Shown here: piece after piece, positions 1 to 8,451 of the stretch
How the letters are laid out: the number at the start of each line of letters is the position of its first letter
Numbering within the stretch: position 1 is the first letter of the stretch
NCBI RefSeq assembly: GCF_001690195.1
Contig: NZ_LZGM01000016.1
Span: forward strand, 58,081-122,080
DNA: 64,000 bases
DNA from: Gilliamella sp. wkB108
GTDB lineage: Bacteria > Pseudomonadota > Gammaproteobacteria > Enterobacterales > Orbaceae
Direction: 5' to 3'
Notes under the pieces: generated by a model
Told to the model about the DNA's origin: nothing
Databases searched by the model: none
What the model saw: the letters and a program-made list of their open reading frames with translations, nothing else
Made by a program: the position numbers and the translations under genes

Positions 1-137
1 GTTAGCGGTTGCTGATATTGAGTTAATAAAATCATACGTACTTGTTCAAGTCTATTGACCTCATGAGAAGCCAATTTATCATTTAATTTAGCCGTCTTAG
101 GTAAAAGCCAATCAAGATGATCAGCTAAATGAATTAT
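1..137 (-). other. Edge open frame, unrecognised, runs off the left end
   Basis: Read on the minus strand, one frame is open from about 137 down to base 1. It gives protein-like sequence (for example DHLDWLLPKTAKLNDK, then RLEQVRMILLTQ). A stop (TAA on the minus strand, bases 138-140) lies just upstream and there is no early ATG, so this could be the interior of a broken gene. I do not recognise the family. It abuts a truncated transporter on the other strand, so a rearrangement junction is plausible. Confidence 0.25.
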
Positions 138-512
138 TTATCAATAAATAAAATATTACCACTTTGCATTGGCTGGGCAATGATAACATTAACTACATTG
201 TGGCTTTCGATAATTTTTTCATTATCAATAACTTTTTTAATAATAAGTCTATTTTTAATTGCTTCGTCAATGGGTATAGCTTCAACACTATTTATTGGTT
301 TAATGTTTAATTTTACTCGACAAACTAAGCGAGCTTCAGATTATGGTCTACAAGCAAGCTTATTTGTGATTGCACGGATATTAATACCAATTATTGCTGG
401 AGTCATGCTTGATTTAGGTGGGTATCAGTTAATGTTAGGTTGCCTGTCATTAATTATGTTGGGTTTGTTCATTTTTTCAGTTTTAACTTGCCAGCAACAG
501 ATTTCAAAATAA
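129..512 (+). pseudogene. C-terminal remnant of an MFS transporter
   Basis: The 127 residues form about four hydrophobic helices with a short polar loop (FTRQTKRASDYGLQAS) between the second and third. This is what the last third of a 12-helix major facilitator protein looks like; the DYGLQAS loop followed by a helix ending in GVMLDLGGY resembles siderophore/AmpG-type MFS members. A complete member would be about 400 residues. An in-frame TAA (126-128) sits directly before the ATG and there is no Shine-Dalgarno sequence, so the frame cannot extend and is unlikely to be translated well. I infer a 5'-truncated relic. The exact transport family is uncertain. Confidence 0.55.
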
Positions 513-588
513 TATTTCAATCAATATGGATTCTTTATAAAATATAATCTCGCTGTTTTAATTATTTTATTACTAAAATAAGGAAAAT

Positions 589-1020
589 ATGATGTCTACT
601 CAATATCATGGTTCATGCTTATGTGGCAAAGTTAAGTTCATTGTGCCATTTCAAAATACCAACCTAAGTGCTTGTCATTGCCATATTTGTCGCAAATGGA
701 GTGCAGGCCCATTAATGACCTTGACGTATAGTGGTGAAATTGTTACTCAAGGACAAGAATATATCAGCCATTACAATTCTTCTGAGTGGGCTGAAAGAGC
801 ATTTTGTAAAGAGTGTGGTTCTCATCTTTATTATCATTTAAAAGGTACTAATAATTATTATTTTGCTACGTGGATCTTTGATGATATTAAAGATTTAGAA
901 TTTACGACGGAAGTATTTATTGATAACAAGCCAAGCTGTTATGATTTTGCTAATCATACCCATAAACTAACCGAAGCCGATATTCTGGCAATGGTTGCAA
1001 AAAATTCATCTGATAATTAA
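589..1020 (+). CDS. GFA-family (CENP-V/GFA domain) zinc-binding protein
   Basis: A 143-residue protein with the full cysteine pattern of the GFA fold: SCLCGKVKF near residue 10, CHCHICRKW at about 29-37 and FCKECGSHLYY at about 72-82. Family members bind zinc through these cysteines. The founding member was described as a glutathione-dependent formaldehyde-activating enzyme, but most bacterial homologues have no proven reaction, so only the fold is claimed. The start is one of two adjacent ATGs (589 or 592); AGGA at 581-584 suits either. It appears monocistronic, with AT-rich gaps on both sides. Cytoplasmic, since no signal peptide is seen. Confidence 0.8.
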   Translation: MMSTQYHGSCLCGKVKFIVPFQNTNLSACHCHICRKWSAGPLMTLTYSGEIVTQGQEYISHYNSSEWAERAFCKECGSHLYYHLKGTNNYYFATWIFDDIKDLEFTTEVFIDNKPSCYDFANHTHKLTEADILAMVAKNSSDN

Positions 1021-1272
1021 AAATGTATAGCGTTATGATTCATCTTTTACTTCAGCTTTTATCACTTTTTATAGGAATGTTGATCTAACGTAGCGATATA
1101 AAATCTTGTTGATTAATTACAAACTATTAAGCTCATTTTTAGTTATAAGCCGAAAAATGAGTTTAAAAAGTAATTTTCTTAATGAATATGATGTTTTTTT
1201 AAACTAAAATAGATCTTTCAATACTGCTAAAACCAATATCTAACTAATAACATCTTTTAAATAAGGATATTA

Positions 1273-1968
1273 ATGATGCGTAAGTTCTATTGTTTAATTA
1301 TATTATTACTCAGTTCATTTTATCTCTATGCCGACCATTTCACTTATCCTGTAATATCTCAACAGGCTCCCACACTACAAAAATTTATTCCTGGGGATTG
1401 GAAAATCTTAGATGTTGATATGGGCGATCTCAATAAAGATGGTTATCCGGATATCGCTTTTGTTATCACTAATGAAAACCAGTGTGATACACCAGAGCCT
1501 GAAAATCCAGATTTTAAAGTCTGTCCTCGGCTATTAGGTATTGCTTTTTGGGATAATGAGAAACAGACATTTGTATTAAAAGAACAAACCAATAACTTTA
1601 TTAAATCTGCCGATAGTTCAACGATGGATGAGCCTTTTGAAGGGATAACGATCCGTAAAGGTTCATTACAAATAGATTTTCATTATTGGTATAGTATGGG
1701 TACTTGGTATACCAATAATGATAGGTATATTTTTCGATATCAAAACGATCATTTTGAGTTGATTGGCTTTGCCGAAGATACCACTCATCGAGCCACGCTT
1801 GAAACAACACAAATCAGCGTAAATTATTCAACTAAACAGATAATATTAACCACTGGTGAAGGTGAAACGGGTAAAAGTGAATCTAAAACCATTCCATTTA
1901 ATATTGATAAACTCTATACATTTGCCAACGTTAACGATCAAGATATATCCCGTTATATTTCTAAATAA
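1273..1968 (+). CDS. Secreted protein of unknown function with a calcium-loop-like motif
   Basis: 231 residues. The N-terminus (MMRKFYCLIILLLSSFYLYA) is a typical Sec signal peptide with probable cleavage after YA, so the protein should be periplasmic or exported. Residues about 48-61 read VDMGDLNKDGYPDI, the DxNxDGxxD pattern of FG-GAP/VCBS and EF-hand-like calcium loops, but only one copy is present. The rest is rich in aromatic and acidic residues with two cysteines (at about 71 and 84) that could form a disulphide. AAGGA lies upstream of the start. A terminator hairpin follows at 1980. I do not recognise the family; it stands alone between unrelated genes. Confidence 0.6.
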   Translation: MMRKFYCLIILLLSSFYLYADHFTYPVISQQAPTLQKFIPGDWKILDVDMGDLNKDGYPDIAFVITNENQCDTPEPENPDFKVCPRLLGIAFWDNEKQTFVLKEQTNNFIKSADSSTMDEPFEGITIRKGSLQIDFHYWYSMGTWYTNNDRYIFRYQNDHFELIGFAEDTTHRATLETTQISVNYSTKQIILTTGEGETGKSESKTIPFNIDKLYTFANVNDQDISRYISK

Positions 1969-1979
1969 ACAAAATAGTT

Positions 1980-2008
1980 ACATCATGACTTAATGGAGGT
2001 CATGATGT
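1980..2008. terminator. Bidirectional hairpin terminator
   Basis: ACATCATGAC pairs with GTCATGATGT (10 bp) around a 9-nt loop, followed by TATTTTG. It lies between two convergent genes and can serve both. Confidence 0.65.
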
Positions 2009-2032
2009 TATTTTGTGGTAATTTCTTATTCA

Positions 2033-2881
2033 TTAACATTCATTAACAACTAATTGTTCTTGAATACCTAATTTTTCTATGCCTAAACGAACCTTTTGTC
2101 CTGCTTTTAAAAATACTGGTTCGGGTTTAATGCCAAGACCAACACCCGGAGGTGTGCCGGTTGAAATAATATCGCCGGGTTGTAAGCTCATAAATTGACT
2201 AACATAACTAATGATCTGCTTAACATTAAAAATCATATTACTGGTATTACTATGTTGATAACGTTTACCGTCTACTTCTAACCATAATTCAAGTTGTTGT
2301 GGATCGCTAATTTCATCAGCCGTTACTAGCCAAGGACCAATAGGCCCAAAACTATCACAGCCTTTACCTTTATCCCAAGTTCCACCGCGATTTTTTTGAT
2401 AATCTCGTTCAGATACATCATTTACCACACAATATCCAGCCACATAAGATAATGAATCTTGTTCTTGAATATATTTGCCTTCTTTCCCTATGATAATACC
2501 CAGTTCAACTTCCCAATCGGTATGTGTCGAACCTCTTGGTAACACAATGTTATCATTGGGTCCGCTTATCGCACTGGTCCATTTATTGAAAATGACAGGT
2601 TCTTTAGGTATTTGCGCACCGGTCTCTTTGGCATGATCGCGGTAATTTAAACCGATACAGATAAATTTGCCCACTTTACCGACACAAGGGGCTATACGCT
2701 CAGCATGATTAATTACTGGTAAGGTATCAATATCGACTTGGCTAATTTTAGTTAGTGCATTGTTAGCTAGGGTTTGGGCATCAATATCTGCAATTATCGC
2801 GCTGAGATCGCGAAGTTGATCTTTATCATCTAAAATAGCTGGTTTTTCTTGTCCTTTTAAACCATAACGCAGTAGTCGCAT
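2033..2881 (-). CDS. Fumarylacetoacetate hydrolase (FAH) family protein
   Basis: 282 residues from the ATG at 2881, which has GGGAGA seven bases upstream; a longer frame to 2917 lacks such a site. The N-terminus (MRLLRYGLKGQEKPA) and core (FICIGLNYRDHAKETG, then DWEVELGIIIGKEGKYI, GDIISTGTPPGVG) are characteristic of FAH-superfamily enzymes annotated as ureidoglycolate lyase or 2,4-diketo-3-deoxy-L-rhamnonate/fuconate hydrolase. The acidic metal ligands fall in the WEVELG segment. These enzymes cleave C-C bonds in diketo or oxo acids using a divalent metal. The substrate here is not determined. It lies next to, and divergent from, the IclR-PTS-aldolase cluster, so a role in sugar-acid catabolism is possible. 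Confidence 0.75.
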   Translation of the reverse strand: MRLLRYGLKGQEKPAILDDKDQLRDLSAIIADIDAQTLANNALTKISQVDIDTLPVINHAERIAPCVGKVGKFICIGLNYRDHAKETGAQIPKEPVIFNKWTSAISGPNDNIVLPRGSTHTDWEVELGIIIGKEGKYIQEQDSLSYVAGYCVVNDVSERDYQKNRGGTWDKGKGCDSFGPIGPWLVTADEISDPQQLELWLEVDGKRYQHSNTSNMIFNVKQIISYVSQFMSLQPGDIISTGTPPGVGLGIKPEPVFLKAGQKVRLGIEKLGIQEQLVVNEC

Positions 2882-3097
2882 AGTTTTCTCCCTTAATGAA
2901 TAGAGCGTTGATAGCAATAAAATATCCTATCGGTTATTTGATATATCATCCTAATTTGCAATAGATCTGATTTGATTAAATCTTGCCTTATTTTAACTAA
3001 AAAAATCAACGCTAGTTATATTATTTTGATTGATACTTTTAAATTGAGATAGTGACTAATAATTTTTGGTTATTTATCGCTATTTTATTCAGCACAA

Positions 3098-3131
3098 TTC
3101 GCATATATGAATCACTATTTACATATGCGAA
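3098..3131. promoter_or_regulatory. Candidate IclR operator, upstream copy
   Basis: TTCGCATATATGAA (3098-3111) is followed by an inverted half-site ATATGCGAA (3123-3131); another half-site, TTATGCGAA, lies at 3185-3193. Near-palindromic 14-mers spaced before an IclR gene are typical operators. Binding by this IclR is inference. Confidence 0.5.
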
Positions 3132-3248
3132 CTATTTTTACGAGCTTCGTCATATTTTTAATATTTAATAATGAGTTACATTGATTATGCGAAATTAGCA
3201 GATAAAATCGTAAATATAAAAGGATGACGATTTTGTGATAACTAAAGG

Positions 3249-3262
3249 TTCGTATATATGAA
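3249..3262. promoter_or_regulatory. Candidate IclR operator overlapping the start codon
   Basis: TTCGTATATATGAA differs from the copy at 3098-3111 by one base and contains the ATG (3258) of the IclR-family gene. A repressor bound here would block its own expression, so autoregulation is likely. Confidence 0.5.
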
Positions 3263-4058
3263 CAATCATCTAGGGTTCAAATTAAATAAGTCTGCTGCAC
3301 GAACAATAGATTTATTACTTTTGTTAGCCAATAGTAAAGATTATTTAACACTCAATGATATTGTTGAAGCGTTGAATTTACCAAAGAGTAGTGCATTTGA
3401 ACTCATACAGACACTCTCTTATAAAGGGATCATAGAACAAAAAGATCCTCATTATAAAAAGTATGGTTTAAGTTTACTGACTTTTGAAATTAGCAGTGCA
3501 ATTATTCGTGATATGGGAATAGCAGATGTAGCTAGACCTTTTATCCAAGAGTTAAATCGGCAAACAGGTAGTACCGTTTTTCTTGGAATTGAAGATAAAG
3601 GAAAAATTGTTTATATCGATAAAGCTGAAAACCATTCAATAATGAAACCTACAGCAAAATTAGGTTCTCGTCGCTACTTACATACAACAGGTTTAGGAAA
3701 AGGACTTTTGTGTGCTTTTCAGGATGAAAAAATAGTAAAAATTTTAGGTGAAGAACCTTATCCAAGTAAAACACCTTTATCAAAAACCAATGCGCAAGAA
3801 GTACTTGCTGATGCTAATGCAACCAGAAATAGAGGTTATGCCATTGATGATAGGGAAGATAATTTAGAAATGTACTGTATAAGTTCAGTTATTCGCAACC
3901 ACGATAATGAACCCATAGCCTCTTTGAGTGTTGCCAGTTTATATAGTGGTATGACAGAAGATAAAGAAAAATTAATAGCTGGATTTGTTAAAAATACCGC
4001 CTTACAAATTTCTAAAAAAATGGGGTTTACCAAGAATAATTTATACAAACTGTTTTGA
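3258..4058 (+). CDS. IclR-family transcriptional regulator
   Basis: 266 residues. Residues about 13-75 form the winged helix-turn-helix (DLLLLLANSKDYLTLNDIVE then LNLPKSSAFELIQTL). The C-terminal two-thirds is the GAF-like IclR ligand domain (VARPFIQELNRQTGSTVFLG, LHTTGLGKGLL, IDDREDNLEMYCISSVI). IclR proteins usually control neighbouring catabolic operons and sense a sugar acid or small carboxylate. It is the first gene before a PTS, aldolase and dehydrogenase set on the same strand, so it probably controls that set. Two near-identical palindromic motifs precede it, one on the start codon. No good Shine-Dalgarno is seen beyond AAAGG at 3244-3248. Confidence 0.85.
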   Translation: MNNHLGFKLNKSAARTIDLLLLLANSKDYLTLNDIVEALNLPKSSAFELIQTLSYKGIIEQKDPHYKKYGLSLLTFEISSAIIRDMGIADVARPFIQELNRQTGSTVFLGIEDKGKIVYIDKAENHSIMKPTAKLGSRRYLHTTGLGKGLLCAFQDEKIVKILGEEPYPSKTPLSKTNAQEVLADANATRNRGYAIDDREDNLEMYCISSVIRNHDNEPIASLSVASLYSGMTEDKEKLIAGFVKNTALQISKKMGFTKNNLYKLF

Positions 4059-4161
4059 TGTAAAAATTATATTTTTCAATTAATTAAATAATAAAAGATA
4101 TATTTGTTATTGGTGACAATATGTTGTGATGGAAATTAATAACAATTTTGAGGAGTTATTT

Positions 4162-4902
4162 ATGATTCAAGCACTTTTAATGTCTATAGTCGCTGTCTTT
4201 AATGGTGTTCAATGGCCTGTAGGATGGTACTTTTTCCGTGAGCCTGCCATGGCAGGATTATGGGTCGGATTAATTTATGGAAACCCAGAACAAGGGGTTT
4301 TGATTGGTGCAACCATTAGTATTTCGTATTTGGGGTGGATTTCAACTGGTGGCGCAAATGCCTCTGATATGTATTGGGCTGGATTGTTAGGAACGTTTGT
4401 GACCATGCAAGCGGGAATGGATATCTCAACGGCGGTCGCTTTTGCAATTCCAATAGGTCTCTTGGGTAACTATGTTCATATAGCTTATATGACGTTAGCT
4501 TCTTTTTGGCCAGGCAAAATGGACAACCTTGCCAAACAAGGTAAATGGCGGCAAATAAGATGGATTCAATTATTTGGTGGACCATTGATTGTTATTTTTG
4601 TAAGAGCAATTCCTGTTTTTCTAATAAGTTATTTTGGTGCTGATTATATCAAATTACTCATCTCGTTTATTCCTGATTGGGCTATGGATGGCTTATCGGC
4701 AGCCGGCAAAATTTTACCTGCACTTGGTATGTCAATGTTAATGAAGTTTATGCTCAAAAAAGAGTTACTACCATTTTTAATTTTGGGCTTCGCTTTTGCT
4801 GCTTATACCGGAATGAATGACCTTTTATTCTATGCCTTAATTGGTAGTTGTATTGCTTATATTATGACCCGATTAGGTTATACATTAGCAACAAATAGAT
4901 AA
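4162..4902 (+). CDS. PTS mannose-family IIC component
   Basis: About 246 residues from the ATG at 4162, which has GAGGAG seven bases before it; an in-frame GTG at 4126 would only add an untypical polar tail. Very hydrophobic throughout with about six to eight membrane helices. IIC signatures include the early FREPAMAGLWVGLIYGNPEQG and GATISISYLGWISTGGA segments and the late ALGMSMLMKFMLKK. Together with the IID gene it forms the membrane channel of a mannose-type PTS. Genes for IID, IIA and IIB follow on the same strand. The transported sugar is unknown; neighbouring enzymes suggest a sugar acid. Confidence 0.85.
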   Translation: MIQALLMSIVAVFNGVQWPVGWYFFREPAMAGLWVGLIYGNPEQGVLIGATISISYLGWISTGGANASDMYWAGLLGTFVTMQAGMDISTAVAFAIPIGLLGNYVHIAYMTLASFWPGKMDNLAKQGKWRQIRWIQLFGGPLIVIFVRAIPVFLISYFGADYIKLLISFIPDWAMDGLSAAGKILPALGMSMLMKFMLKKELLPFLILGFAFAAYTGMNDLLFYALIGSCIAYIMTRLGYTLATNR

Positions 4903-4935
4903 AAAGATATTAACTAAAGTAATAAGGAATTTTGT

Positions 4936-5757
4936 ATGACAAATTCAATTTTAACCAAAGGTGATGTGAAAAAAGCAGCAGTTACTTGGTTTTTTACTTC
5001 CCATTTAACCTACAACTATCAACGATTACAAGCAGGTGCATTAGCAACATTAATGGGGCCTGTATTAAACAAATTGTATAAAGGAGACAATGCCAAAATT
5101 AGTGAAGGTCTGGAAAGACATATGCTGTTTTTTAATTCAGAGCCACGTATAGGTTCTATTATTCCCGGAATATCGGTTGCTTTAGAAGAAGGAATGGCTA
5201 CCGAAGAAGGGGAAAATGTTGATCATACTTTAGTAACTAATATTAAAACCGCTTTAATGGGACCTCTAGCTGGTATTGGCGATACATTATGGTCGGGCTT
5301 ATTAAAGCAAATTGTATTAAGTATATTTCTCGGCTGGGCTTTATTAGGAAATATCTGGGCGCCAATTGCCTGTGCCATATTGTTATTTAGTTTAGATTTT
5401 ACCATTACCTATAAATTGTTTCTGCGAGGTTATGAATTTGGTATGGAATCAGTTGAGAAGTTTCTCGATTCTAATTTTGTCAAAAATATCACCTCTGCCT
5501 TAGGAATCGTCGGCTTAATATGCTTAGGTGCTATGATTGTTAAATATGTATCCATTAATACAGTATTAAAAATCGAATTAGAAACAGGAACATTAAATCT
5601 TAGAAGCTTACTCGATAAATTAATTCCTTACATTATTCCACTCAGTGCCACTATTTTAGGTTTCTGGTTACAAGTTAAAGGTAAAAGTATCAACATGGTT
5701 TTGCTCGTGCTTTTTGTGCTTGGCTTTATTGGTGGGGCAACCGGTATATTAGGTTAA
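4936..5757 (+). CDS. PTS mannose-family IID component
   Basis: 273 residues. The N-terminal soluble part (SHLTYNYQRLQAGALATLMG, RHMLFFNSEPRIGSIIPG, VALEEGMATEEGENVD) and the membrane motif ALMGPLAGIGDTLWSG are diagnostic for IID. The C-terminal region has several membrane helices. It pairs with the IIC encoded 33 bp upstream. AAGGAA precedes the start. A second mannose-family IID of the same length occurs in this window near 45 kb, but the two are clearly different proteins. Confidence 0.88.
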   Translation: MTNSILTKGDVKKAAVTWFFTSHLTYNYQRLQAGALATLMGPVLNKLYKGDNAKISEGLERHMLFFNSEPRIGSIIPGISVALEEGMATEEGENVDHTLVTNIKTALMGPLAGIGDTLWSGLLKQIVLSIFLGWALLGNIWAPIACAILLFSLDFTITYKLFLRGYEFGMESVEKFLDSNFVKNITSALGIVGLICLGAMIVKYVSINTVLKIELETGTLNLRSLLDKLIPYIIPLSATILGFWLQVKGKSINMVLLVLFVLGFIGGATGILG

Positions 5758-5793
5758 TTAGTGATATTTCGATCATTATATTAAGGAATAAAG

Positions 5794-6222
5794 ATGATTA
5801 ATATTTTTATATTTACTCATGGCTCATTAAGTGTAGCTCTAAAGGAAAATGCCAGAGTGTTTTTTGGTGATGAAGTAGAAAGTATCGTTACTTTTCCATT
5901 TAATCCACAAGATAACTTGGATGATTTAAAAAACAGTATCAAGCAAGAAATGTTAAGTTTATCTGATAACGGTAATTCAAAAAAAGAAGCGCTTGTTTTT
6001 GTAGATATAAAAAGTGGTACGCCCTTCAATATTACAGCTCAACTATTTATCGAATTACAAGAGCAAGTCGCTATTTCCTGTTTTACTGGTGTTAATTTGC
6101 CTCTGTTGATGGAAGCATTATTAAATAAAAACATTTTTAACTTACAGCAAATGAAATCACATCTTTTGGAGGTGTCAAAAGACACGATTTCCAATATGGA
6201 AGATTTTTTATTTAATCAATAG
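5794..6222 (+). CDS. PTS mannose-family IIA component
   Basis: 142 residues, cytoplasmic. The N-terminus IFIFTHGSL carries the expected phospho-accepting histidine (His9) of mannose-type IIA domains. The second signature reads FVDIKSGTPFN, where most members have DLxGGTPFN, a small variation. IIA takes phosphate from HPr and passes it to IIB, encoded at 6935. It lies 36 bp after IID and ends 10 bp before the aldolase gene, which fits one transcript. AAGGAAT precedes the start. Confidence 0.85.
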   Translation: MINIFIFTHGSLSVALKENARVFFGDEVESIVTFPFNPQDNLDDLKNSIKQEMLSLSDNGNSKKEALVFVDIKSGTPFNITAQLFIELQEQVAISCFTGVNLPLLMEALLNKNIFNLQQMKSHLLEVSKDTISNMEDFLFNQ

Positions 6223-6232
6223 GAGATTAATT

Positions 6233-6880
6233 ATGATGAATAAAGCAGTAAATACGTTAAAAATACATGAAACAGGAATTATGGCGATAATTAGAGTTGA
6301 TACCGTTGCAAAGGGGTTAGATATTGCAAAATCTTGTTTAGATGGTGGTGTTAATATCATGGAAATTAGTTATACCAATAACAACGCCGGTGAAGTGATT
6401 GAAAGACTAAAAAGTGAATTTAAACATGATATGGTTATTGGTGCAGGTACTGTTTTAGATCAAACAACCGCTCGACTTGCTATTTTAAGTGGTAGTGAAT
6501 TTATTATTTCGCCTTCTTATGATCATAATGTACAAATGATATCAAACTTATATCAGATCCCTTATGCACCCGGTTGCACTTCTTATACTGAAGCGGTCAA
6601 AGCGCTTGAAGGTGGTGCATCATTTATTAAAGCATTTCCAATATCTTCTTATTATGGTCCTGATTTGATTTCAACCTTTAAAGTCCCGTTTCCTAAAATG
6701 CCAATACTCTCATCGGGAGGCGCAAATTTAGAAAATCTACATCGTTGGGTTGAAGTAGGAACCGATTGTATCGGTATTGGGGGATTGCTATCTAAGGGTT
6801 CTTGTCAGGAAATAACAAATAATGCTAAACAATTAAGAAAAATTTTAGTTGAAACTCGAGAAAAATTAAAAAATAACTAA
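6233..6880 (+). CDS. KDPG/KHG-type aldolase (Eda family)
   Basis: 215 residues, the usual length for this class I aldolase. Key segments: GIMAIIRVDT, VNIMEISYTNNNAGEVI with the catalytic-base glutamate, VIGAGTVLD, PGCTSYTEAV, FIKAFPIS with the Schiff-base lysine, and ILSSGGANLEN for phosphate binding. Eda enzymes split 2-keto-3-deoxy-6-phosphogluconate into pyruvate and glyceraldehyde 3-phosphate. The E. coli Eda arginine just after the base (LRT) is replaced here by YTN, as in Eda relatives from PTS operons, so a related phosphorylated keto-deoxy acid may be the substrate. Its position between PTS genes implies that the transported compound is phosphorylated and then cleaved. AGGAG precedes the start. 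Confidence 0.82.
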   Translation: MMNKAVNTLKIHETGIMAIIRVDTVAKGLDIAKSCLDGGVNIMEISYTNNNAGEVIERLKSEFKHDMVIGAGTVLDQTTARLAILSGSEFIISPSYDHNVQMISNLYQIPYAPGCTSYTEAVKALEGGASFIKAFPISSYYGPDLISTFKVPFPKMPILSSGGANLENLHRWVEVGTDCIGIGGLLSKGSCQEITNNAKQLRKILVETREKLKNN

Positions 6881-6934
6881 TTGTTAAATAGCAGGATATA
6901 TAAATTAAAGTGTTTCAAAAAAGTAGAGGTTTTT

Positions 6935-7417
6935 ATGGATATTAATAATTTAAAACTTGTCAGAATTGATTTTAGACTTATTCATGGGCAAGTAATGACG
7001 AGATGGGTGGTTAAACATAATATTAAAAATATTATTGTTATTGACAATAATTCTGCTAGTAATCCTTTACTTAAAAAAATTTTAGTCAAGTCCGCACCTT
7101 CAGGTATTGATGTACATGTTTATACCATTGAAGAGGCAAGCCAACGATGGGATGAAAAAAGTATGCCTAATGAAAATATCTTGATTTTATTTAAAAATAC
7201 TAGTGACGCATTGGAAGCTTGGCGTAAAGGTATCCATTATCCTGCCATTCAAATCGGTAGTATAGAAGGTGGTGGAAATAAAAAAAATATCTATAAAAAT
7301 ATTGTCATGACACCTAGTGAAATTGATGAAATGAAATATTTACACGAACAAGGTGTACAAGTTTATTTGCAACCAATACCTGAAGATAGAGCATTAAACT
7401 TATTAGATGCTATTTAG
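6935..7417 (+). CDS. PTS mannose-family IIB component
   Basis: 160 residues from the ATG at 6935, with AGAGGT just upstream; a longer TTG frame from 6881 adds 18 residues not seen in the family. The motif LVRIDFRLIHGQVMTRW places the phosphorylated histidine at residue 17 (IHGQV). The rest matches the compact alpha/beta IIB fold (NIIVIDNNSASNPLLKKI, then YLQPIPEDRALNL near the end). It hands phosphate from IIA to the incoming sugar at the IIC/IID channel. The IIB gene is separated from IIA by the aldolase gene, an unusual order that ties the aldolase to this PTS. Confidence 0.85.
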   Translation: MDINNLKLVRIDFRLIHGQVMTRWVVKHNIKNIIVIDNNSASNPLLKKILVKSAPSGIDVHVYTIEEASQRWDEKSMPNENILILFKNTSDALEAWRKGIHYPAIQIGSIEGGGNKKNIYKNIVMTPSEIDEMKYLHEQGVQVYLQPIPEDRALNLLDAI

Positions 7418-7440
7418 ATCAACGTTAAAAAGGACAGAAT

Positions 7441-8397
7441 ATGTATAAGATTCTTTTAACACCAAGAGCTTTTCATACTTACGGTATGAAGATTTTAAGC
7501 TCAGAAAAGTTCAAAAATTTTAATTTTGTTATTAATGATACAGGTAAACAATATGATGCAAAAACCTTTGCGAAATTAGCATCCGATGTTGACGGTATCA
7601 TTGTAAGTGTTGATCGCATTGATAAAAACCTGCTAGAAAATTGCCATAAATTAAAGGCAATTGTTAAATTTGGTACTGGGTTAGATAATGTGGATTTGGT
7701 AAGTGCAAAAGAAAAAAATATCTCGGTCAGTAATACCAAAGGTTCTAATGCTCAATCGGTAGCAGAGTTAACGTTAGGACTTATTTTAGCTAGTTCTAGA
7801 CATATTGTATCAAGTAGCCTACAGGTTAAAAAAGGGTTATGGAATAAACCAACAGGAATAGAAGTTAAAGATAAAACCGTTGGTATTATTGGCTTTGGAA
7901 CAATCGGTCAAAAAGTGGCAAAACTGTTATCGCCTTTCAATGTTAAGGTACTTGTCTACGATGTTTATGATGTTCCCAAAGAGGTACTTAATCAATATTC
8001 TTCTACACAGGTCGATTTCAATACCGTTTTACAATGTAGTGATATCATTACAATTCATGTACCGTTAACACCACAAACTGAAAATTTAATCGGTTATCAA
8101 CAAATTTGTATGATGAAATCTTCATCAATACTTGTAAATATGTCTCGAGGTGGTATTGTAAATGAAAACCATTTATTAATGGCATTAAAAGATAAAAAAA
8201 TATATTCAGCGGCTTCTGATGTCTTTAGTCATGAACCACCACTTGCTATTGACGTAGAGCAGGAATTACTTACACGTGATGACTTTATCTTAACGCCACA
8301 TATTGGTTCAAGAACCGTAGAATCTGAGATTAATACCATACATCAATCATTAGAAGAAATAGAGGCATTACTCACGCACCACTGTTCGCCAACATAA
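7441..8397 (+). CDS. D-isomer-specific 2-hydroxyacid dehydrogenase
   Basis: 318 residues. The NAD-binding domain carries GFGTIGQKVAKLL (about residues 152-164), and the flanking catalytic domain is formed from both ends. Catalytic residues are in place: Arg in NMSRGGIVNE, Glu in SDVFSHEPP and His in LTPHIGS. The family includes phosphoglycerate dehydrogenase, hydroxypyruvate reductase and 2-ketogluconate reductase. In this cluster it probably interconverts a 2-hydroxy and 2-keto sugar acid or its phosphate, feeding the aldolase at 6233. That role is inference. AAAAGGA lies upstream and it is 23 bp after IIB. Confidence 0.82.
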   Translation: MYKILLTPRAFHTYGMKILSSEKFKNFNFVINDTGKQYDAKTFAKLASDVDGIIVSVDRIDKNLLENCHKLKAIVKFGTGLDNVDLVSAKEKNISVSNTKGSNAQSVAELTLGLILASSRHIVSSSLQVKKGLWNKPTGIEVKDKTVGIIGFGTIGQKVAKLLSPFNVKVLVYDVYDVPKEVLNQYSSTQVDFNTVLQCSDIITIHVPLTPQTENLIGYQQICMMKSSSILVNMSRGGIVNENHLLMALKDKKIYSAASDVFSHEPPLAIDVEQELLTRDDFILTPHIGSRTVESEINTIHQSLEEIEALLTHHCSPT

Positions 8398-8451
8398 TCA
8401 TTAAATGGGTAGATTAAAAACAGCTTGTGTTATTAAAGATAGGGTTTTTTA

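Noticed and set aside
1601..1810. 69-codon minus-strand frame inside the secreted protein gene
   Set aside because: Antisense shadow of the clear signal-peptide gene; no start site or similarity.
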